The notes beneath the pieces were generated by a model, which saw only the letters and a list, made by a program, of their open reading frames with translations, was not told the origin of the DNA and did no database searches. A stretch of DNA of 64,000 nt, from assembly GCF_018842675.1 (NCBI RefSeq), contig NZ_JAGTWO010000004.1, positions 1,798,001-1,862,000 of the forward strand, given 5' to 3'. A program made the translations under genes and the position numbers. This stretch comes from Candidatus Pantoea bituminis. Lineage in GTDB: Bacteria > Pseudomonadota > Gammaproteobacteria > Enterobacterales > Enterobacteriaceae. Of the stretch, positions 29,911 to 41,334 are shown one piece after another (position 1 is the first letter of the stretch; each line of letters starts with the position of its first letter).

Positions 29911-31298
29911 TTCGTTAGCTGCCACATTGCGGGCAACGTGGCAGCAATCAACAATCCCATTGCTACGCGCTCAAGCGACGTAAGCGCAATATCGCTTCGC
30001 CCGCCACGACGGGCAAACAGAAACAGCAGCAGACCCGGCGCATAAAGCACCACTGACATCAGTAGATGCAGGGGACCAGAGGCATAAAGCAGCCAAATGC
30101 CATAAGTGCTGGCACCGATGCCGATAGCCATTGGCAGCGGTTGACCTTTTCCTCGCACCACTTTAATCAGATACAAACCCACTAGCAGATAGGGCACCAG
30201 AATCATTTCTGAGGCGATATTAAGCAGCGTATTATAATCAGCCTTTGTCAGGGCAATAAGGATCAGGCAAACCTGAACGCTCCCGTTGGTCAGCCAAAGC
30301 GAGGCTGATGGGGCGTTGCGGCTATTTTGACGTGCAATACTGCGCGGGAACGCACCTTGCTGCGCAGCGATAAAGGGAACTTCTGCTGCCATTATCGTCC
30401 AGCTCAGATAAGCGCCACAGACGGACACAATCAATCCGGCAGCAATCACTGCATCACCCCAATTTCCCATTAAATGCGTCATCAGACCCGCCATGGAAGG
30501 ATTACGCATTTCTGCCAGTTCTGCTCGCGGCACAACGCCTAATGAAAGCAACGTCACCAGTAAATAGACCAACAACGCGGCAAGCACCGCCAGCAAGGTT
30601 GCACGGCCTACATCTTTTTTATTGCGTGCACGAGAGGAAACAACCACTGCGCCTTCAACCCCGATGAAAACCCATAAGGTGATCAGCATGGTTTGCTTGA
30701 TCTGTTCCCACAGCGGTTGGCCTAGCGTGACCCCGGAAAAATCAAAGTGGAATCGGTCGTAATTGAACGCCATCACCGCCAGGACAATGAACAGCAACAG
30801 GGGGACCAGTTTACCTAAAGTGGCTAAAAGATTGATGCTGGCTGCGGTTTGTACGCCACGAAGCACCAGACAATGCACCAGCCAGAGCAAAACGGACGCT
30901 CCCAACATCGCTTGCCAGGTATTGCCATCGCCAAAAACAGTGTGATCGGGTGTGTCGGTGAAGAAGCTCAACGCGGAAAAAACGATCACCAGATAAGAGA
31001 CGTTGGCGATAACCGCGCAAAGCCAATATCCCCACGCCGAGCAAAACCCCATGAGTTCGCCAAATCCTGCTCGCGCATAGGTGAATATGCCGCCATCTAG
31101 CTCGGGTTTGAGACGCGTAAGCATCAACATAGCCAACGACAGAAAAATAATCCCTACGCCCGTGATCAACCAGCCAATCAGCAACGCCGCCGGACCGGCT
31201 ACGGCCGCCATGTTCTGCGGCAAGCTGAACACGCCTGCACCCAGCATAGAACTGAGCACCAACGCCGTTAAGGCACTAAGACCTAATTTTTTCTCCAA
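29907..31298 (-). CDS. ydgI: Basic amino acid antiporter YdgI (arginine:ornithine type)
   Basis: APC-superfamily inner-membrane exchanger with about 12 helices, strongly similar to E. coli YdgI (also called ArcD). The substrate loop SSMLGAGVFSLPQNMAAVAGP is typical of the basic amino acid/polyamine antiporter family. TTG 31298 is proposed as start because it gives MEKKLGLSALTALVLSS, the E. coli N-terminus, with AAGGA upstream; the alternative ATG is 14 codons earlier. Exchange specificity is inferred from family. Confidence 0.88.
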   Translation of the reverse strand: MEKKLGLSALTALVLSSMLGAGVFSLPQNMAAVAGPAALLIGWLITGVGIIFLSLAMLMLTRLKPELDGGIFTYARAGFGELMGFCSAWGYWLCAVIANVSYLVIVFSALSFFTDTPDHTVFGDGNTWQAMLGASVLLWLVHCLVLRGVQTAASINLLATLGKLVPLLLFIVLAVMAFNYDRFHFDFSGVTLGQPLWEQIKQTMLITLWVFIGVEGAVVVSSRARNKKDVGRATLLAVLAALLVYLLVTLLSLGVVPRAELAEMRNPSMAGLMTHLMGNWGDAVIAAGLIVSVCGAYLSWTIMAAEVPFIAAQQGAFPRSIARQNSRNAPSASLWLTNGSVQVCLILIALTKADYNTLLNIASEMILVPYLLVGLYLIKVVRGKGQPLPMAIGIGASTYGIWLLYASGPLHLLMSVVLYAPGLLLFLFARRGGRSDIALTSLERVAMGLLIAATLPAMWQLTN

Positions 31299-31474
31299 AA
31301 CATCCTTCCTGCTAGCATAAGTGGCTAGGTAAAACGGCATTTATCGAATTTATATCGTAGCTTAAGCGACAGGAACGATGAAATACCCTGAAAAGCAGGC
31401 GGAAGATTTTACGGAGTGCTGAATGAGATGGCAATGCGTGAATATGCAAAAGCGGACAGGGATTATGCAAATAA

Positions 31475-31496
31475 CAGGGCGGCGGGCGCCGCCCTG
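31475..31496 (-). terminator. Terminator after ydgH
   Basis: Nine-base-pair GC-rich stem CAGGGCGGC/GCCGCCCTG with a GGGC loop; minus strand continues TTATTTGC. Confidence 0.7.
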
Positions 31497-31502
31497 AGAA
31501 TC

Positions 31503-32459
31503 TTACTTAAAGATGTCTGCGGTAACAGTCAGGTTACCGCCACTTTGGTTCTGCCATTGACGCGTCACGTGATAGAACTTAGCGCCTTTATCGGCTGCAC
31601 GTTTAGCGACTTCTTCAGAAATTTCGGTAGGCGATCCAAAATGCCCGGTGAAGGTCACGGTATCAAACGGCTGCATCTGCGCAGCGGTAATGGCGTTGAC
31701 TTCCTGAACTGATTTACCGTTTGCCAAATTTACCGTGTAACGTTTACCAGTGGAGCTTTGTGTTTCGAAGAAGCGTCCAACATTGTTGCTTGGTGTTTCT
31801 GAAGACGCAACATTAGGAATCTCGACATTCTTCGCTGCCGCGCCGCCCGCAGCGATAGCCGCTTTACCGGCTTCGGAATTGGCTGGGATCAGGTTAGGAC
31901 TTTGCACCTTGCGCGCTTTGGCATCCGCTTTATAAACGTAAGCCGTAACGTATTGGTTACCGCCGTTGTTGGCATCAATCTGGCGCACGATAAAGAAGGA
32001 GGCTGCCCCTTTCTCTTTGGCTGCTTTAGAGATGGCGTCATTGACATCCGGCTGGCTGGCAAAGAAACCGCTGGCTGATACGGTATCGAAAGGTTCAAGC
32101 ATGAAGGCTTCATTTTTTGGCAATTCTTTCACGCCATTGAAGCTACGGTATTGATGTTTGTCACTGTCGGCATTAGCGGCATCGGCTTTGTAGAGATCGG
32201 CTGTCACGCGCCAGTTGCCGCTGTTTCCGTTGCTGTCATTGATGCCCTGAATGTAATAAGAGGTGGCGCCCATCTCATCTGCGCGCTTTGACACCGCGTC
32301 GGCAGCGTCGCCAATCGCGTTGAAACGGCCGGTGATATTAATACGTTCGAATGGCTTCAACGCGGCCGCTTTTTCCGGCGTCAGTTCCTGCGCAGCATAT
32401 GCGTTAGCTGCTAACAGAGATAACAAGGTCGTCGCCAGAATGGTGTTCTTCAGCTTCAT
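31503..32459 (-). CDS. ydgH: Periplasmic DUF1471 protein YdgH
   Basis: 318 residues with signal peptide (LKNTILATTLLSLLAANAYA) and three DUF1471 (YhcN-type) domains: ITGRF...YYIQGI (about 40-90), SASGFF...FFIVRQ (about 128-180) and FTGHFGS...FYHVTRQ (about 265-315). Domains of this family occur in enterobacterial stress and biofilm proteins. Conserved neighbour of pntAB, divergent from it. Confidence 0.92.
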   Translation of the reverse strand: MKLKNTILATTLLSLLAANAYAAQELTPEKAAALKPFERINITGRFNAIGDAADAVSKRADEMGATSYYIQGINDSNGNSGNWRVTADLYKADAANADSDKHQYRSFNGVKELPKNEAFMLEPFDTVSASGFFASQPDVNDAISKAAKEKGAASFFIVRQIDANNGGNQYVTAYVYKADAKARKVQSPNLIPANSEAGKAAIAAGGAAAKNVEIPNVASSETPSNNVGRFFETQSSTGKRYTVNLANGKSVQEVNAITAAQMQPFDTVTFTGHFGSPTEISEEVAKRAADKGAKFYHVTRQWQNQSGGNLTVTADIFK

Positions 32460-33001
32460 AAAAATGATCCTTCGCCTTACGCAAAAATGAGTACGAAAAC
32501 GTGCTGGACTCTTGATGTATAACAGATTAGCCGCTGATTATTGCATGTTATAAACAGGCTGTCGCAGCCATTTTTTGCGGCATATCTCGTTAATGAAGAC
32601 TGTTTTTTTCATTCATCTATGACGAAAAGATATTATGGCTGCGATCAGCGTCAATTAACCCGTTTAAGTGGTAAGGCTTAACGTTGTAACAGTTAATATA
32701 TTGTTAAATAACGGTTTTTGTCGATGCGATGTGCGTCATGACACGATTTTGCTTAGCAGATAATTTTATTTAAGAGTCGATTAGCAGTGTTAAAGCACGG
32801 GATTTATTCTCTGAGACTGAATAATTGTGTGAATGTCATAAGTATGCGTTATGAGTGTAGATCGGCAGACATATTTTCAGTAGGTTATAAATACTTCGAA
32901 ACAAATGCATTTCATTTATAAGCGCCTGAAACCGTGTTTCAGGCGTTGTACTGTCATGCAGGTAACAGGCGATCATCCTTTAACCGATAAAAGGGAACAT
33001 T
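32460..33001. promoter_or_regulatory. ydgH-pntA divergent intergenic region with a hairpin
   Basis: 542 bp, AT-rich, no credible gene. It must hold the promoters of ydgH and pntA. A perfect 10-bp inverted repeat CGCCTGAAAC/GTTTCAGGCG with a three-base loop lies at 32923-32945, about 56 bases before the pntA ATG. It could be a leader hairpin or an operator; it has no T-run. Confidence 0.6.
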
Positions 33002-34531
33002 ATGTTAATTGGAATTCCCAAAGAGCGGTTGTTAAACGAATCGCGCGTGGCTGCCACGCCGAAAACCGTTGAACAACTGATTAAGCTGGGTTTTAGCGTC
33101 ACTGTCGAGCATGACGCCGGTAAGCGTGCAAGCTTTGATGACGAAAGTTATCGTCGCGCCGGCGCGACACTGACTGACAGCCAGCAGGTGTGGCAATCTG
33201 ACATCGTCCTTAAAGTGAACGCACCTGATGATGCAGAGATTTTACTGGCGCGTGAAGGCAGCACCTTAGTGAGTTTTATTTGGCCAGCGCAAAATCCCGA
33301 TCTGCTGGAAAAACTGGCGGCGCGCAATGTGACTGTCATGGCGATGGATTCAGTGCCGCGCATTTCACGCGCGCAGTCGCTTGATGCGCTGAGCTCAATG
33401 GCAAACATTGCGGGTTACCGAGCCATTGTTGAAGCCGCCCATGAGTTTGGCCGCTTTTTTACCGGTCAAATCACGGCAGCGGGTAAAGTTCCTCCCGCTA
33501 AAGTCATGGTAATTGGCGCTGGCGTAGCTGGACTCGCGGCAATTGGTGCGGCAGGCAGTTTGGGCGCTATCGTGCGTGCCTTTGATACTCGCCCTGAAGT
33601 AAAAGAGCAAGTACAGAGCATGGGTGCCGAATTTCTCGAGCTCGATTTCGAAGAGGAAGCGGGCAGCGGTGATGGCTATGCCAAAGTCATGTCGGAAGCC
33701 TTTATCAAGGCTGAAATGGCGCTGTTTGCCAGCCAGGCGCAGGATGTTGACATTATTGTTACCACCGCGTTGATTCCCGGCAAACCGGCCCCCAAACTGA
33801 TCACCGAAGAGATGGTTGCCAGCATGAAACCGGGCAGCGTCATCGTTGATTTGGCGGCACAAACTGGCGGTAACTGCGCGTTAACCGTTGCCGATCAGGT
33901 TACTGTGACGCCTAATGGCGTGAAAATCATCGGTTACACCGATCTGCCAAGCCGTTTACCTACGCAGTCGTCTCAGCTTTATGGCACCAATCTGCTTAAC
34001 CTGATCAAACTGTTATGCAAAGAGAAAAACGGCGAGATCGCTGTCGACTTTGATGACGTTGTGGTACGTGGCGTTACTGTGATTCGCGAGGGAGAAGTGA
34101 CCTGGCCAGCTCCGCCGATTCAGGTTTCTGCTGCGCCTAAAGCGACACCCGCTGCTCAGCCGCTGAAAAAAGCGGAGGCAAAACCCGCTTCTCCAACACG
34201 TAAATACCTGCTGATTGCGCTGGCTATCGTGCTGTTCGCTTGTCTGGCAAACGTAGCACCGAGTGAATTCCTGTCGCACTTCACCGTCTTCGCGCTCTCC
34301 TGCGTGGTGGGTTATTACGTGGTGTGGAATGTCAGCCATGCGCTTCATACACCGCTAATGTCAGTCACCAACGCCATTTCCGGCATTATCGTGGTGGGAG
34401 CGGTGCTGCAAATGGGGCACGGTGGATGGGTTACGTTTATTTCCTTTATTGCGGTGCTGATCGCCAGCATCAATATTTTTGGTGGCTTTACCGTCACTCA
34501 ACGCATGCTGAAAATGTTTCGTAAGGGGTAA
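33002..34531 (+). CDS. pntA: NAD(P) transhydrogenase subunit alpha PntA
   Basis: Proton-translocating transhydrogenase subunit, 509 residues. The N-terminal NAD(H)-binding domain I carries the Rossmann motif [18 protein letters not shown] and the RQD-loop equivalent near [11 protein letters not shown] Pro/Ala/Lys linker (about 375-395) leads to four membrane helices at the C-terminus. Forms the operon with pntB, 3 bases apart. Confidence 0.97.
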   Translation: MLIGIPKERLLNESRVAATPKTVEQLIKLGFSVTVEHDAGKRASFDDESYRRAGATLTDSQQVWQSDIVLKVNAPDDAEILLAREGSTLVSFIWPAQNPDLLEKLAARNVTVMAMDSVPRISRAQSLDALSSMANIAGYRAIVEAAHEFGRFFTGQITAAGKVPPAKVMVIGAGVAGLAAIGAAGSLGAIVRAFDTRPEVKEQVQSMGAEFLELDFEEEAGSGDGYAKVMSEAFIKAEMALFASQAQDVDIIVTTALIPGKPAPKLITEEMVASMKPGSVIVDLAAQTGGNCALTVADQVTVTPNGVKIIGYTDLPSRLPTQSSQLYGTNLLNLIKLLCKEKNGEIAVDFDDVVVRGVTVIREGEVTWPAPPIQVSAAPKATPAAQPLKKAEAKPASPTRKYLLIALAIVLFACLANVAPSEFLSHFTVFALSCVVGYYVVWNVSHALHTPLMSVTNAISGIIVVGAVLQMGHGGWVTFISFIAVLIASINIFGGFTVTQRMLKMFRKG

Positions 34532-34534
34532 CAC

Positions 34535-35923
34535 ATGTCTGGCGGATTAGTGACTGCAGCATACATTGTTGCCGCAATTTTGTTTATTTGTAGTCTGGCT
34601 GGCCTCTCAAAACATGAGACGTCCAAGCGAGGCAATACCTTTGGTATCAGCGGCATGGCAATTGCGCTGATCGCCACCATTTTTGGCCCAGACAGTGGCA
34701 ACGTGGTCTGGATTCTGTTGGCGATGGTGATTGGCGGTGCAATTGGTATTCGTCTGGCGAAAAAAGTTGAAATGACCGAAATGCCAGAGTTGGTGGCTAT
34801 CCTGCACAGCTTTGTGGGTTTGGCGGCGGTATTGGTTGGTATCAACAGCTATATCGATCATGCCCCCGGTTTGCCGAATGTGATGGAGAATATCCATCTG
34901 ACCGAAGTGTTTATAGGTATCTTTATTGGTGCAGTGACCTTCACCGGTTCTCTGGTAGCGTTTGGCAAACTCTGTGGCAAAATTTCGTCGCGTCCATTGA
35001 TGCTGCCGCATCGGCACAAGCTGAACTTGCTGGCGTTGGTGGTTTCATTCCTGCTGTTGCTGTGGTTCGTTAATACCGACAGCTCAGGCGCGCAGGTGTT
35101 TGCACTGTTTGTCATGACTGTCATTGCATTGGCGTTTGGCTGGCATCTGGTGGCCTCCATCGGCGGTGCAGACATGCCGGTCGTGGTTTCGATGCTGAAC
35201 TCCTATTCAGGTTGGGCGGCGGCGGCGGCAGGTTTTATGCTGAGCAATGATTTGCTGATCGTTACCGGCGCGCTGGTTGGCTCTTCGGGTGCCATCCTCT
35301 CGTACATTATGTGTAAGGCGATGAACCGATCGTTCATCAGCGTTATTGCTGGTGGATTCGGTACTGATGTCAGCGTAGCAGGCGAGAGTGACGAAGCGGG
35401 TGAACACCGTGAAATCACGGCTGAAGAAACGGCAGAAATGTTAAAAGCCTCCACGTCGGTCATCATTACCCCCGGCTATGGTATGGCGGTGGCGCAGGCG
35501 CAATATCCAGTAGCTGAAATCACAGACAAATTGCGTGCGCGGGGTATCAAAGTTCGCTTTGGTATTCATCCGGTCGCAGGACGTTTGCCTGGTCACATGA
35601 ACGTGTTGCTGGCCGAAGCCAAAGTACCCTATGACGTGGTGTTGGAAATGGATGAGATCAACGATGACTTTAGCGATACCGACACGGTGCTGGTGATTGG
35701 TGCTAACGACACTGTAAACCCGGCAGCACTGGAAGATCCGCGCAGTCCAATCGCGGGTATGCCAGTGCTTGAAGTGTGGAAAGCGCAAAATGTTATCGTC
35801 TTTAAACGTTCAATGAATACCGGCTACGCTGGGGTGCAGAACCCGCTGTTCTTCAAAGACAACACACACATGTTGTTTGGCGATGCAAAAGCCAGCGTTG
35901 AAGGCATTTTAAAAGCGTTGTAA
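34535..35923 (+). CDS. pntB: NAD(P) transhydrogenase subunit beta PntB
   Basis: 462 residues, as in E. coli. About nine N-terminal membrane helices form the proton path, and a C-terminal NADP(H)-binding domain III (from about residue 290) has [10 protein letters not shown] and the [14 protein letters not shown] motif. Transfers hydride from NADH to NADP with PntA, using the proton gradient. Confidence 0.97.
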   Translation: MSGGLVTAAYIVAAILFICSLAGLSKHETSKRGNTFGISGMAIALIATIFGPDSGNVVWILLAMVIGGAIGIRLAKKVEMTEMPELVAILHSFVGLAAVLVGINSYIDHAPGLPNVMENIHLTEVFIGIFIGAVTFTGSLVAFGKLCGKISSRPLMLPHRHKLNLLALVVSFLLLLWFVNTDSSGAQVFALFVMTVIALAFGWHLVASIGGADMPVVVSMLNSYSGWAAAAAGFMLSNDLLIVTGALVGSSGAILSYIMCKAMNRSFISVIAGGFGTDVSVAGESDEAGEHREITAEETAEMLKASTSVIITPGYGMAVAQAQYPVAEITDKLRARGIKVRFGIHPVAGRLPGHMNVLLAEAKVPYDVVLEMDEINDDFSDTDTVLVIGANDTVNPAALEDPRSPIAGMPVLEVWKAQNVIVFKRSMNTGYAGVQNPLFFKDNTHMLFGDAKASVEGILKAL

Positions 35924-35939
35924 TCATCAGGTATGCCAT

Positions 35940-35972
35940 AAAAAAGGCGGCTCTATGAGCCGCCTTTTTTTG
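35940..35972. terminator. Bidirectional terminator between pntB and uspE
   Basis: GGCGGCT/AGCCGCC stem with a CTATG loop, A-run before and T-run after; suits both convergent genes. Confidence 0.88.
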
Positions 35973-35983
35973 TTGAGAAGAGA

Positions 35984-36940
35984 TTAATCTTCCTCATCTT
36001 CCTCATCGTCTAAATCAATCGGTGAAGTGAAGTCATCTGGCTTTATTGCCAGCAAATCACAACGAAGATGATCAATGACTTGTTCGGCAGTATTACCGAG
36101 GAATGCGGCGGACAATCCAGTGCGCCCAATAGTGCCTAACACCACGATACCTGCGCTGAGATGACCGGCTAAATCAGGAATCACTTCTTCCGGCAAACCT
36201 TTCGCGACGTGTGTGAACTCTTCACCAATTGAGAACTTCTGGCGTAACGCTTTCATTGCCACTAAATGCTGGCCGCGAATGGCGTCGTTATAAACGCCGG
36301 GATCGAAATCAGGCAGTTCAATGGCGATATTAATGGGTGTGATGGGATACGCGCCAACCAAATGGACTTCGGTATGATTCACCATATCGGCAAGCAGCTT
36401 GGTTTCGCGGATCAGCTTTTGATTCAATCCATCATGATGCGGCTCTTCGCTGGCGAGATTGACCGCGACAATCGCTTTACCGCCTTCCGGCCAAGGCTGA
36501 TCTTTTACCATCCAGACCGCGCAGGGACATTTACGCAGCAAATGCCAGTCGGTGGGGGTGAAAATCACGGATTCGAGACGATCGTGCTGATGCGCCATCT
36601 TCAGGACTAAATCATGTTTCTGGCTTAGCACTTCCTGAATAATGGCTTCATAAGGGCGATTATGCCAAATAACCTTTATTTCAATCTCTATACCCGCGTC
36701 CAGATACGCTTGCGCCTGCTCACGAATCCATTCAGTTCGTTGGCTGATAACGCCCTGACGCATTGATGAGCGCTCATCTGGCGACAGCAGCGTGGTCATC
36801 TCATAAGAGAAATCATAGATAGGCAAAAAGGCTTTGATTTTGCCGCCAATGAGTTGGTTGAGATAAACCGCACGACGCAGCGCCGGCTGATCGTCCTGCT
36901 GAGCATCAATGGCAACCAGAATATTTTGGTAGCGTGACAT
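35984..36940 (-). CDS. uspE: Universal stress protein UspE
   Basis: Tandem-domain universal stress protein, 318 residues (E. coli 316): two Usp folds, about 1-150 and 155-310. The second has the nucleotide-binding-like [20 protein letters not shown]. Ends in an acidic [10 protein letters not shown] tail. ATG 36940 ([12 protein letters not shown]) was chosen to match the family start, with GGAG 9 bases upstream; the longer ORF start is unsupported. Next to fnr as in E. coli. Confidence 0.95.
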   Translation of the reverse strand: MSRYQNILVAIDAQQDDQPALRRAVYLNQLIGGKIKAFLPIYDFSYEMTTLLSPDERSSMRQGVISQRTEWIREQAQAYLDAGIEIEIKVIWHNRPYEAIIQEVLSQKHDLVLKMAHQHDRLESVIFTPTDWHLLRKCPCAVWMVKDQPWPEGGKAIVAVNLASEEPHHDGLNQKLIRETKLLADMVNHTEVHLVGAYPITPINIAIELPDFDPGVYNDAIRGQHLVAMKALRQKFSIGEEFTHVAKGLPEEVIPDLAGHLSAGIVVLGTIGRTGLSAAFLGNTAEQVIDHLRCDLLAIKPDDFTSPIDLDDEEDEED

Positions 36941-37057
36941 AAGGGCATTCTCCATACACCAAAGCAATTGGATTAAAGATAGCCTATGTTTATGACGGGA
37001 AGAAGGGAAAAGTTGTTGCCGGATCAATAAAATAACATTTATCGACCCGGCAATTAT

Positions 37058-37810
37058 CTATGCAGCCTGGTGACTCTGGCCGGCTAATTCAGCCAGTAAG
37101 GCGTGGTTTTCAATCGTGATGTATTTTCCTTTAACCGCCAGCATTCCGCTTTTTTGGAAGCGTCCCAGCAAGCGGCTAATCGTTTCTACCGTCAAACCAA
37201 GGTAATTACCGATATCTCCACGCGTCATGGTGAGGCGAAATTCGCGCTGTGAGAAACCCCGTTGACCAAAACGGCGAGAAAGGTTCCAAATAAAGGCGGC
37301 TAAACGCTCTTCCGCATTCTTTTTGGAGAGCAGTAGAATCATGTCTTGATCGCCTTTGATCTCACCACTCATCAAACGCATCATTTGCTGACGCAGAGCC
37401 GGCATTTTGCCAGAGAGATCGTCCAGCGTTTCAAAAGGAATTTCGCATACCATTGCCGTTTCTAATGCCTGAGCAAAACTTGGATGGTTGTTGCCCATAA
37501 TGGCGTCGAAACCCACTAAGTCGCCAGCAAGATGGAAACCGGTGATCTGTTCGTCGCCCTGTTCGGTAATGGTGTAACTTTTAATGGTGCCGGAGCGAAT
37601 AGCATAGAGCGATTTTAAATCATCGCCGGCTTTGAAGAGAGTTTGACCTTTCTGTATCGGTTTTTTACGCTCAATAATGTTGTCGAGCTGATCCAGCTCA
37701 TGTTCGTTTAGCGTAAAAGGGATACATAACTGACTGATGCTGCAATCCTGGCAGTGAATAGCACAACCGCCTGACTGAATACGACGAATGCTGCGTTTTT
37801 CAGGGATCAT
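37058..37810 (-). CDS. fnr: Anaerobic regulator FNR
   Basis: Oxygen-sensing CRP/FNR-family regulator, 250 residues. The [4Fe-4S] ligands are present: three in [11 protein letters not shown] (C20, C23, C29) and the fourth in [10 protein letters not shown] (about C122). The recognition helix [14 protein letters not shown] has the E..SR readout of TTGAT. An FNR-like dyad lies 21 bases before its start. FnrS, a direct FNR target in E. coli, is encoded at 7.8 kb. Confidence 0.97.
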   Translation of the reverse strand: MIPEKRSIRRIQSGGCAIHCQDCSISQLCIPFTLNEHELDQLDNIIERKKPIQKGQTLFKAGDDLKSLYAIRSGTIKSYTITEQGDEQITGFHLAGDLVGFDAIMGNNHPSFAQALETAMVCEIPFETLDDLSGKMPALRQQMMRLMSGEIKGDQDMILLLSKKNAEERLAAFIWNLSRRFGQRGFSQREFRLTMTRGDIGNYLGLTVETISRLLGRFQKSGMLAVKGKYITIENHALLAELAGQSHQAA

Positions 37811-37830
37811 AATGGTTAGCTCTACGATAA

Positions 37831-37844
37831 TTGACTGCGGTCAA
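37831..37844. promoter_or_regulatory. FNR-like autoregulatory box of fnr
   Basis: Perfect dyad TTGAC-TGCG-GTCAA, one base per arm off the FNR consensus TTGAT-N4-ATCAA, 21-34 bases upstream of the fnr start, where a bound protein would repress. E. coli fnr is known to be autorepressed. Confidence 0.6.
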
Positions 37845-38123
37845 TTTTAACATTTTTCAGCCCGAAGGGAACTCATCCGAGCAGTATTATCCTCACCAAG
37901 TGTAAGGATGGATTTTCCAGGCGGGAAGGGCGGCATGACGGGCCTTGGCAGTATTAAAATGTGTCATGTGTCACGAAATGTTGCCGCTTTATTGATCTCA
38001 CGCACACATTTTCTTTTGATATTCTTAAGTAAAAAACAGCTTTAGCGCAGGTATTCCGCTTTTTGCTACTCTCTCTGACGGGGTCTATATTGCGACCCAT
38101 CATTATATTAGGTGTGAAAAACC

Positions 38124-38690
38124 ATGAACCTTGATGAAGACAATATTTTTCGAGATACCATCGGTGATGTCACTCCACTGAAAGATACAGCCAACACCTT
38201 GTGGTTAAAATCCCCTTCAACCAAAGCTCCGCGTCCAACTCAGGCAGAAGCGGAGCAGGATAACTTCCTGACACGCGGCTTTCTCGATATTGTGCCGCTG
38301 GATACCTTGCTGGAATACAAGGCTGACGGTATTCAGCAAGGCGTGTTAGATAAACTCCGTAAAGGGGAATATCCACTTGATGCCAGCCTGAATCTGCTGC
38401 GACAGCCGGTTGAAACCTGTCGTCAGGCAGTGTTTAGCTTCATCCAGCAGGCGAGAAAAGAGGGGCTACGCAATGTACTCATCATCCATGGCAAAGGGCG
38501 TGACAACGAATCTCATGCCAACATCGTACGCAGTTATCTTGCGCGCTGGCTAAAACAATTTGATGAGGTTCAAACCTTTTGCGTGGCGCAAGCCCAGCAT
38601 GGCGGCAGCGGGGCGCTCTATGTCGGCATGCGCAAAACCGACAAAGCGCGCCTGGATAACTGGGAAAAGCACGCCAAACGCAGCCGCTAA
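38124..38690 (+). CDS. smrA: Smr-domain endonuclease SmrA
   Basis: 188 residues matching E. coli SmrA (YdaL). The Smr domain (about residues 90-175) has the LDASLNLLRQPVE start, the HGKGRD motif and the GGSGALYVGMRK end. E. coli SmrA has DNA endonuclease activity. Conserved neighbour of fnr. Its stop overlaps the convergent LysR gene by 4 bases. Confidence 0.92.
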   Translation: MNLDEDNIFRDTIGDVTPLKDTANTLWLKSPSTKAPRPTQAEAEQDNFLTRGFLDIVPLDTLLEYKADGIQQGVLDKLRKGEYPLDASLNLLRQPVETCRQAVFSFIQQARKEGLRNVLIIHGKGRDNESHANIVRSYLARWLKQFDEVQTFCVAQAQHGGSGALYVGMRKTDKARLDNWEKHAKRSR

Positions 38691-39606
38691 CTGTGAAATT
38701 TGCGAATCGTTGACATCAGTACTTCTGTACTCAAACTCAACGTATTGCCGGTGCGGGTGATGATTCCTACCGGCTCGCCCGCACCAGAAGAATTAATCGG
38801 CAATGCACATACGGCATTATGCGTGAGATCCTCTTTAATGGCGCCAGAAGGGACGAACCAAATATAGTCGTAACGCAGCGCAAGCTGTCGGGCAAGCGAC
38901 GTTGAGGAGGTCTCAACACAATTAGGCGGCAATACGCAGCCTTGTTCATCAAGCATCTGCTGCGCAATTCGGCGTGGTGCCGTTCCTTCCGGTGAAATCA
39001 CGACCGGCCATTGCATCGCACGGGATAATGTGACGTTGTCACATAAAAGGGGTGTTCAGGACGAACAACCAGCTTAAGTGATTCCAGAAACAGCAGCTCA
39101 TAAGTTAAACCTGCCATCATTTCGCTATCAGCCATTCGGCCAATACCAATGTCAAATTCGCCCGCTCTCAGTCCCGCTAATAAGACATTATTGTGCAGGG
39201 TTGCGACCTGTACCGTGGTATGCGGTTGCAGTTGATGAAAACGATCCAGAATTTGCGGCAACATACCCATCGCCGCTGTAGTTAATGCGCCTAAGCGAAT
39301 GATGATAGGGCGGTCAGTGAGCGGTTCATTAAAGCTTTGACCCGCATGGTTTAGCGCATCCAACACTTTTACGGCGTGTGTCAAAAACTGTTCGCCCATG
39401 GTAGTCAGCTGTGCGCCCAATCGACCCCGCTCAAAAAGCCGAACGCCTGTTAACTCTTCCAGTTCATTCAATGTTTTCGACAGGGCAGGCTGGCTCAGGC
39501 TCAGCGTTTCTGCCGCTCTGCCTAAAGTGCCTTGCTGCGCGACGGCAACAAAAGTATGTAAGTGGCGCAGTCGTATGCGCTGATTAAAGATGATGTTTTT
39601 GTCCAT
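38687..39606 (-). CDS. LysR-type regulator, PcaQ/aromatic-acid type (frame break at 39049-39052)
   Basis: LysR regulator. The N-terminal helix-turn-helix reads RIRLRHLHTFVAVAQQGTLGRAAETLSLSQPALSKT, of which the RIRLRHL start and long QPALSKTLNELEE helix resemble PcaQ. The effector domain is split: the frame changes at the G4 run 39049-39052, and one extra base joins RPEHP to the LCDNVTLSRAMQWPVVISPEGT continuation, giving about 306 residues. Divergent from an aromatic-acid-type transporter, its probable target. Confidence 0.82.
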
Positions 39607-39933
39607 TGTTCAAACTTAATGACAAACTCAAGAGGCTGGCAACCCTAAAAAATGGATTCTGTTAACTTTGCTGCAAAATAACATTAACAAATGAATTCTT
39701 AAATCGGAATACAGCAATAAGCTGCTGAATTTGATAAGAACATGCGACAAATATATTCGAGTAAGGATTCATGGTAGCCATATTACAATCAATCACTTAT
39801 CAATAAAAAGGTTGAATAATTCTCAATATCATATAAAAATCGGGCGTTTTATTGTTAACGATCGGCTATCATTAGCGCCGTTTTTTTACCAAAACTGATG
39901 TCTAATCCTGATCGCGAAGTGAGGAGTATTTCA
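39607..39933. promoter_or_regulatory. Divergent LysR/MFS intergenic region
   Basis: 327 bp, markedly AT-rich, no gene seen. TGTTAA and TTAACA half-elements facing each other near 39659-39690 could be the LysR operator, but the match is weak. The MFS start is set by GAGGAG at 39921. Confidence 0.4.
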
Positions 39934-41267
39934 GTGACCAGCGTCGAGGCGGTGGATGTTCGCCAGTTAATAAACCAACGTGCTTTAAGCCGTTGGCAGA
40001 AACGGTTAATCGCATTGTGTTTCATTGTGGTTGCCCTCGATGGCATGGACATCGCAATTATGGGATTTATCGCGCCAACGCTTAAAGCTGCGTGGGGCGT
40101 GACCAATCATCAGTTAGGCGTGGTCATTAGCGCAGCCTTAATAGGATTGGCTATCGGTGCAATGGTTGCCGGTCCGCTGGCCGATCGCTATGGGCGTCGA
40201 ATGATGATTATCCTGAGCGTATTCTTTTTGGCCTCTGGACGTTAGCGACCGCGCTATCGCAAAACATCGAGCAGATGATGCTGTTCCGCTTCCTGACGGG
40301 GCTTGGATTAGGGGCTGCAATGCCCAATGTCGGCACGTTAGTGGCTGAATACGCACCAGAACGCCGCCGCGCTTTTATCATCACCGTGGTGTTTTGCGGA
40401 TTTACCTTTGGTGCTGCCAGCGGAGGCTTTGCTGCTTCGTGGTTGCTGCCTCGCTACGACTGGCATTCCGTTTTGTTGCTGGGCGGGATTCTACCTTTGA
40501 TCGTGCTGCCGTTTTTGCTGCGCGGCCTGCCTGAATCTGTACGCTTCTTGATCAGTCGGCGCGCGCCTGCAGCGCGGATACATGCCATTTTGGAGCGTAT
40601 GCTGCCTGGCACCACACGCCCAGACACCGATTTTCATGCGGTAGAAGCCGTTCCACAGCATAGCGGTGCCATCAGTACGGTTGTTTCTCCGCGCTACCTG
40701 TTTGGCAGCCTGATGCTGTGGGGCGGCTATTTTATGGGCTTGTTCCTGGTGTATCTGATTGGCAGTTGGTTGCCGTCGTTGGTCAATACTTTGGGGATGT
40801 CGGTTACGGAAGCCGCGATCATTACCGCCATGTATCAAGCTGGCGGCACGCTGGGTTCGCTGTTCGCAGGTTGGTTAATGGATCGCTTTAACGCCAACCT
40901 GGCCTTAGCGGGCATCTATTTCTGCGGGGGTATTGCAATTGTAGCGCTGGGTTTCTCACCGGCACAGGTCGGTATTATGAGCGGCATCGCCTTTTGCAGC
41001 GGCTTCTGCTTCAACGGCGCAAATACGGGAATGAATGCGCTTTCTGCCAGCTATTATCCCACGCATGCGCGTGCTACCGGCTCCAGCTGGATGCACGGCG
41101 TTGGGCGCATTGGTGCCATTCTTAGCGCTTTTATCGGCGCAGAAATGCTGTCGCTGGGCTGGTCATTTAATTCCATTTTCCTGCTACTGGCTATTCCCGC
41201 TGTCATCACAACCCTGATGTTGATCTTAAAAAATCGCTACGGCTTTAAGCCGATCACAAATTCGTGA
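39934..41267 (+). CDS. MFS transporter, aromatic acid:H+ symporter type (frame break at 40225-40229)
   Basis: Major facilitator with 12 predicted helices. The first carries the DGMDIAIMGFIAPTLKAAWG signature of the aromatic acid:H+ symporter family (PcaK, BenK), and the A-motif loop GPLADRYGRR is present. The frame breaks in the T5 run at 40225-40229; one more T continues FFGLWTLATALSQN and gives 444 residues. GTG 39934 was chosen, with GAGGAG 7 bases upstream, over ATG 39898. Substrate (4-hydroxybenzoate, protocatechuate or similar) is inferred from family. Confidence 0.84.
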
Positions 41268-41334
41268 TTTTTTCCGCTGGCATCAGCGCGTTGCATTAAA
41301 GTAGCTGCAACGTTCTCGGTGTCAGGTGGATAAA

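Noticed and set aside
39607..39933. PcaQ operator (ATAACC-N4-GGTTAA)
   Set aside because: Only fragments such as ATAACATTAA occur, too weak to claim in AT-rich sequence.
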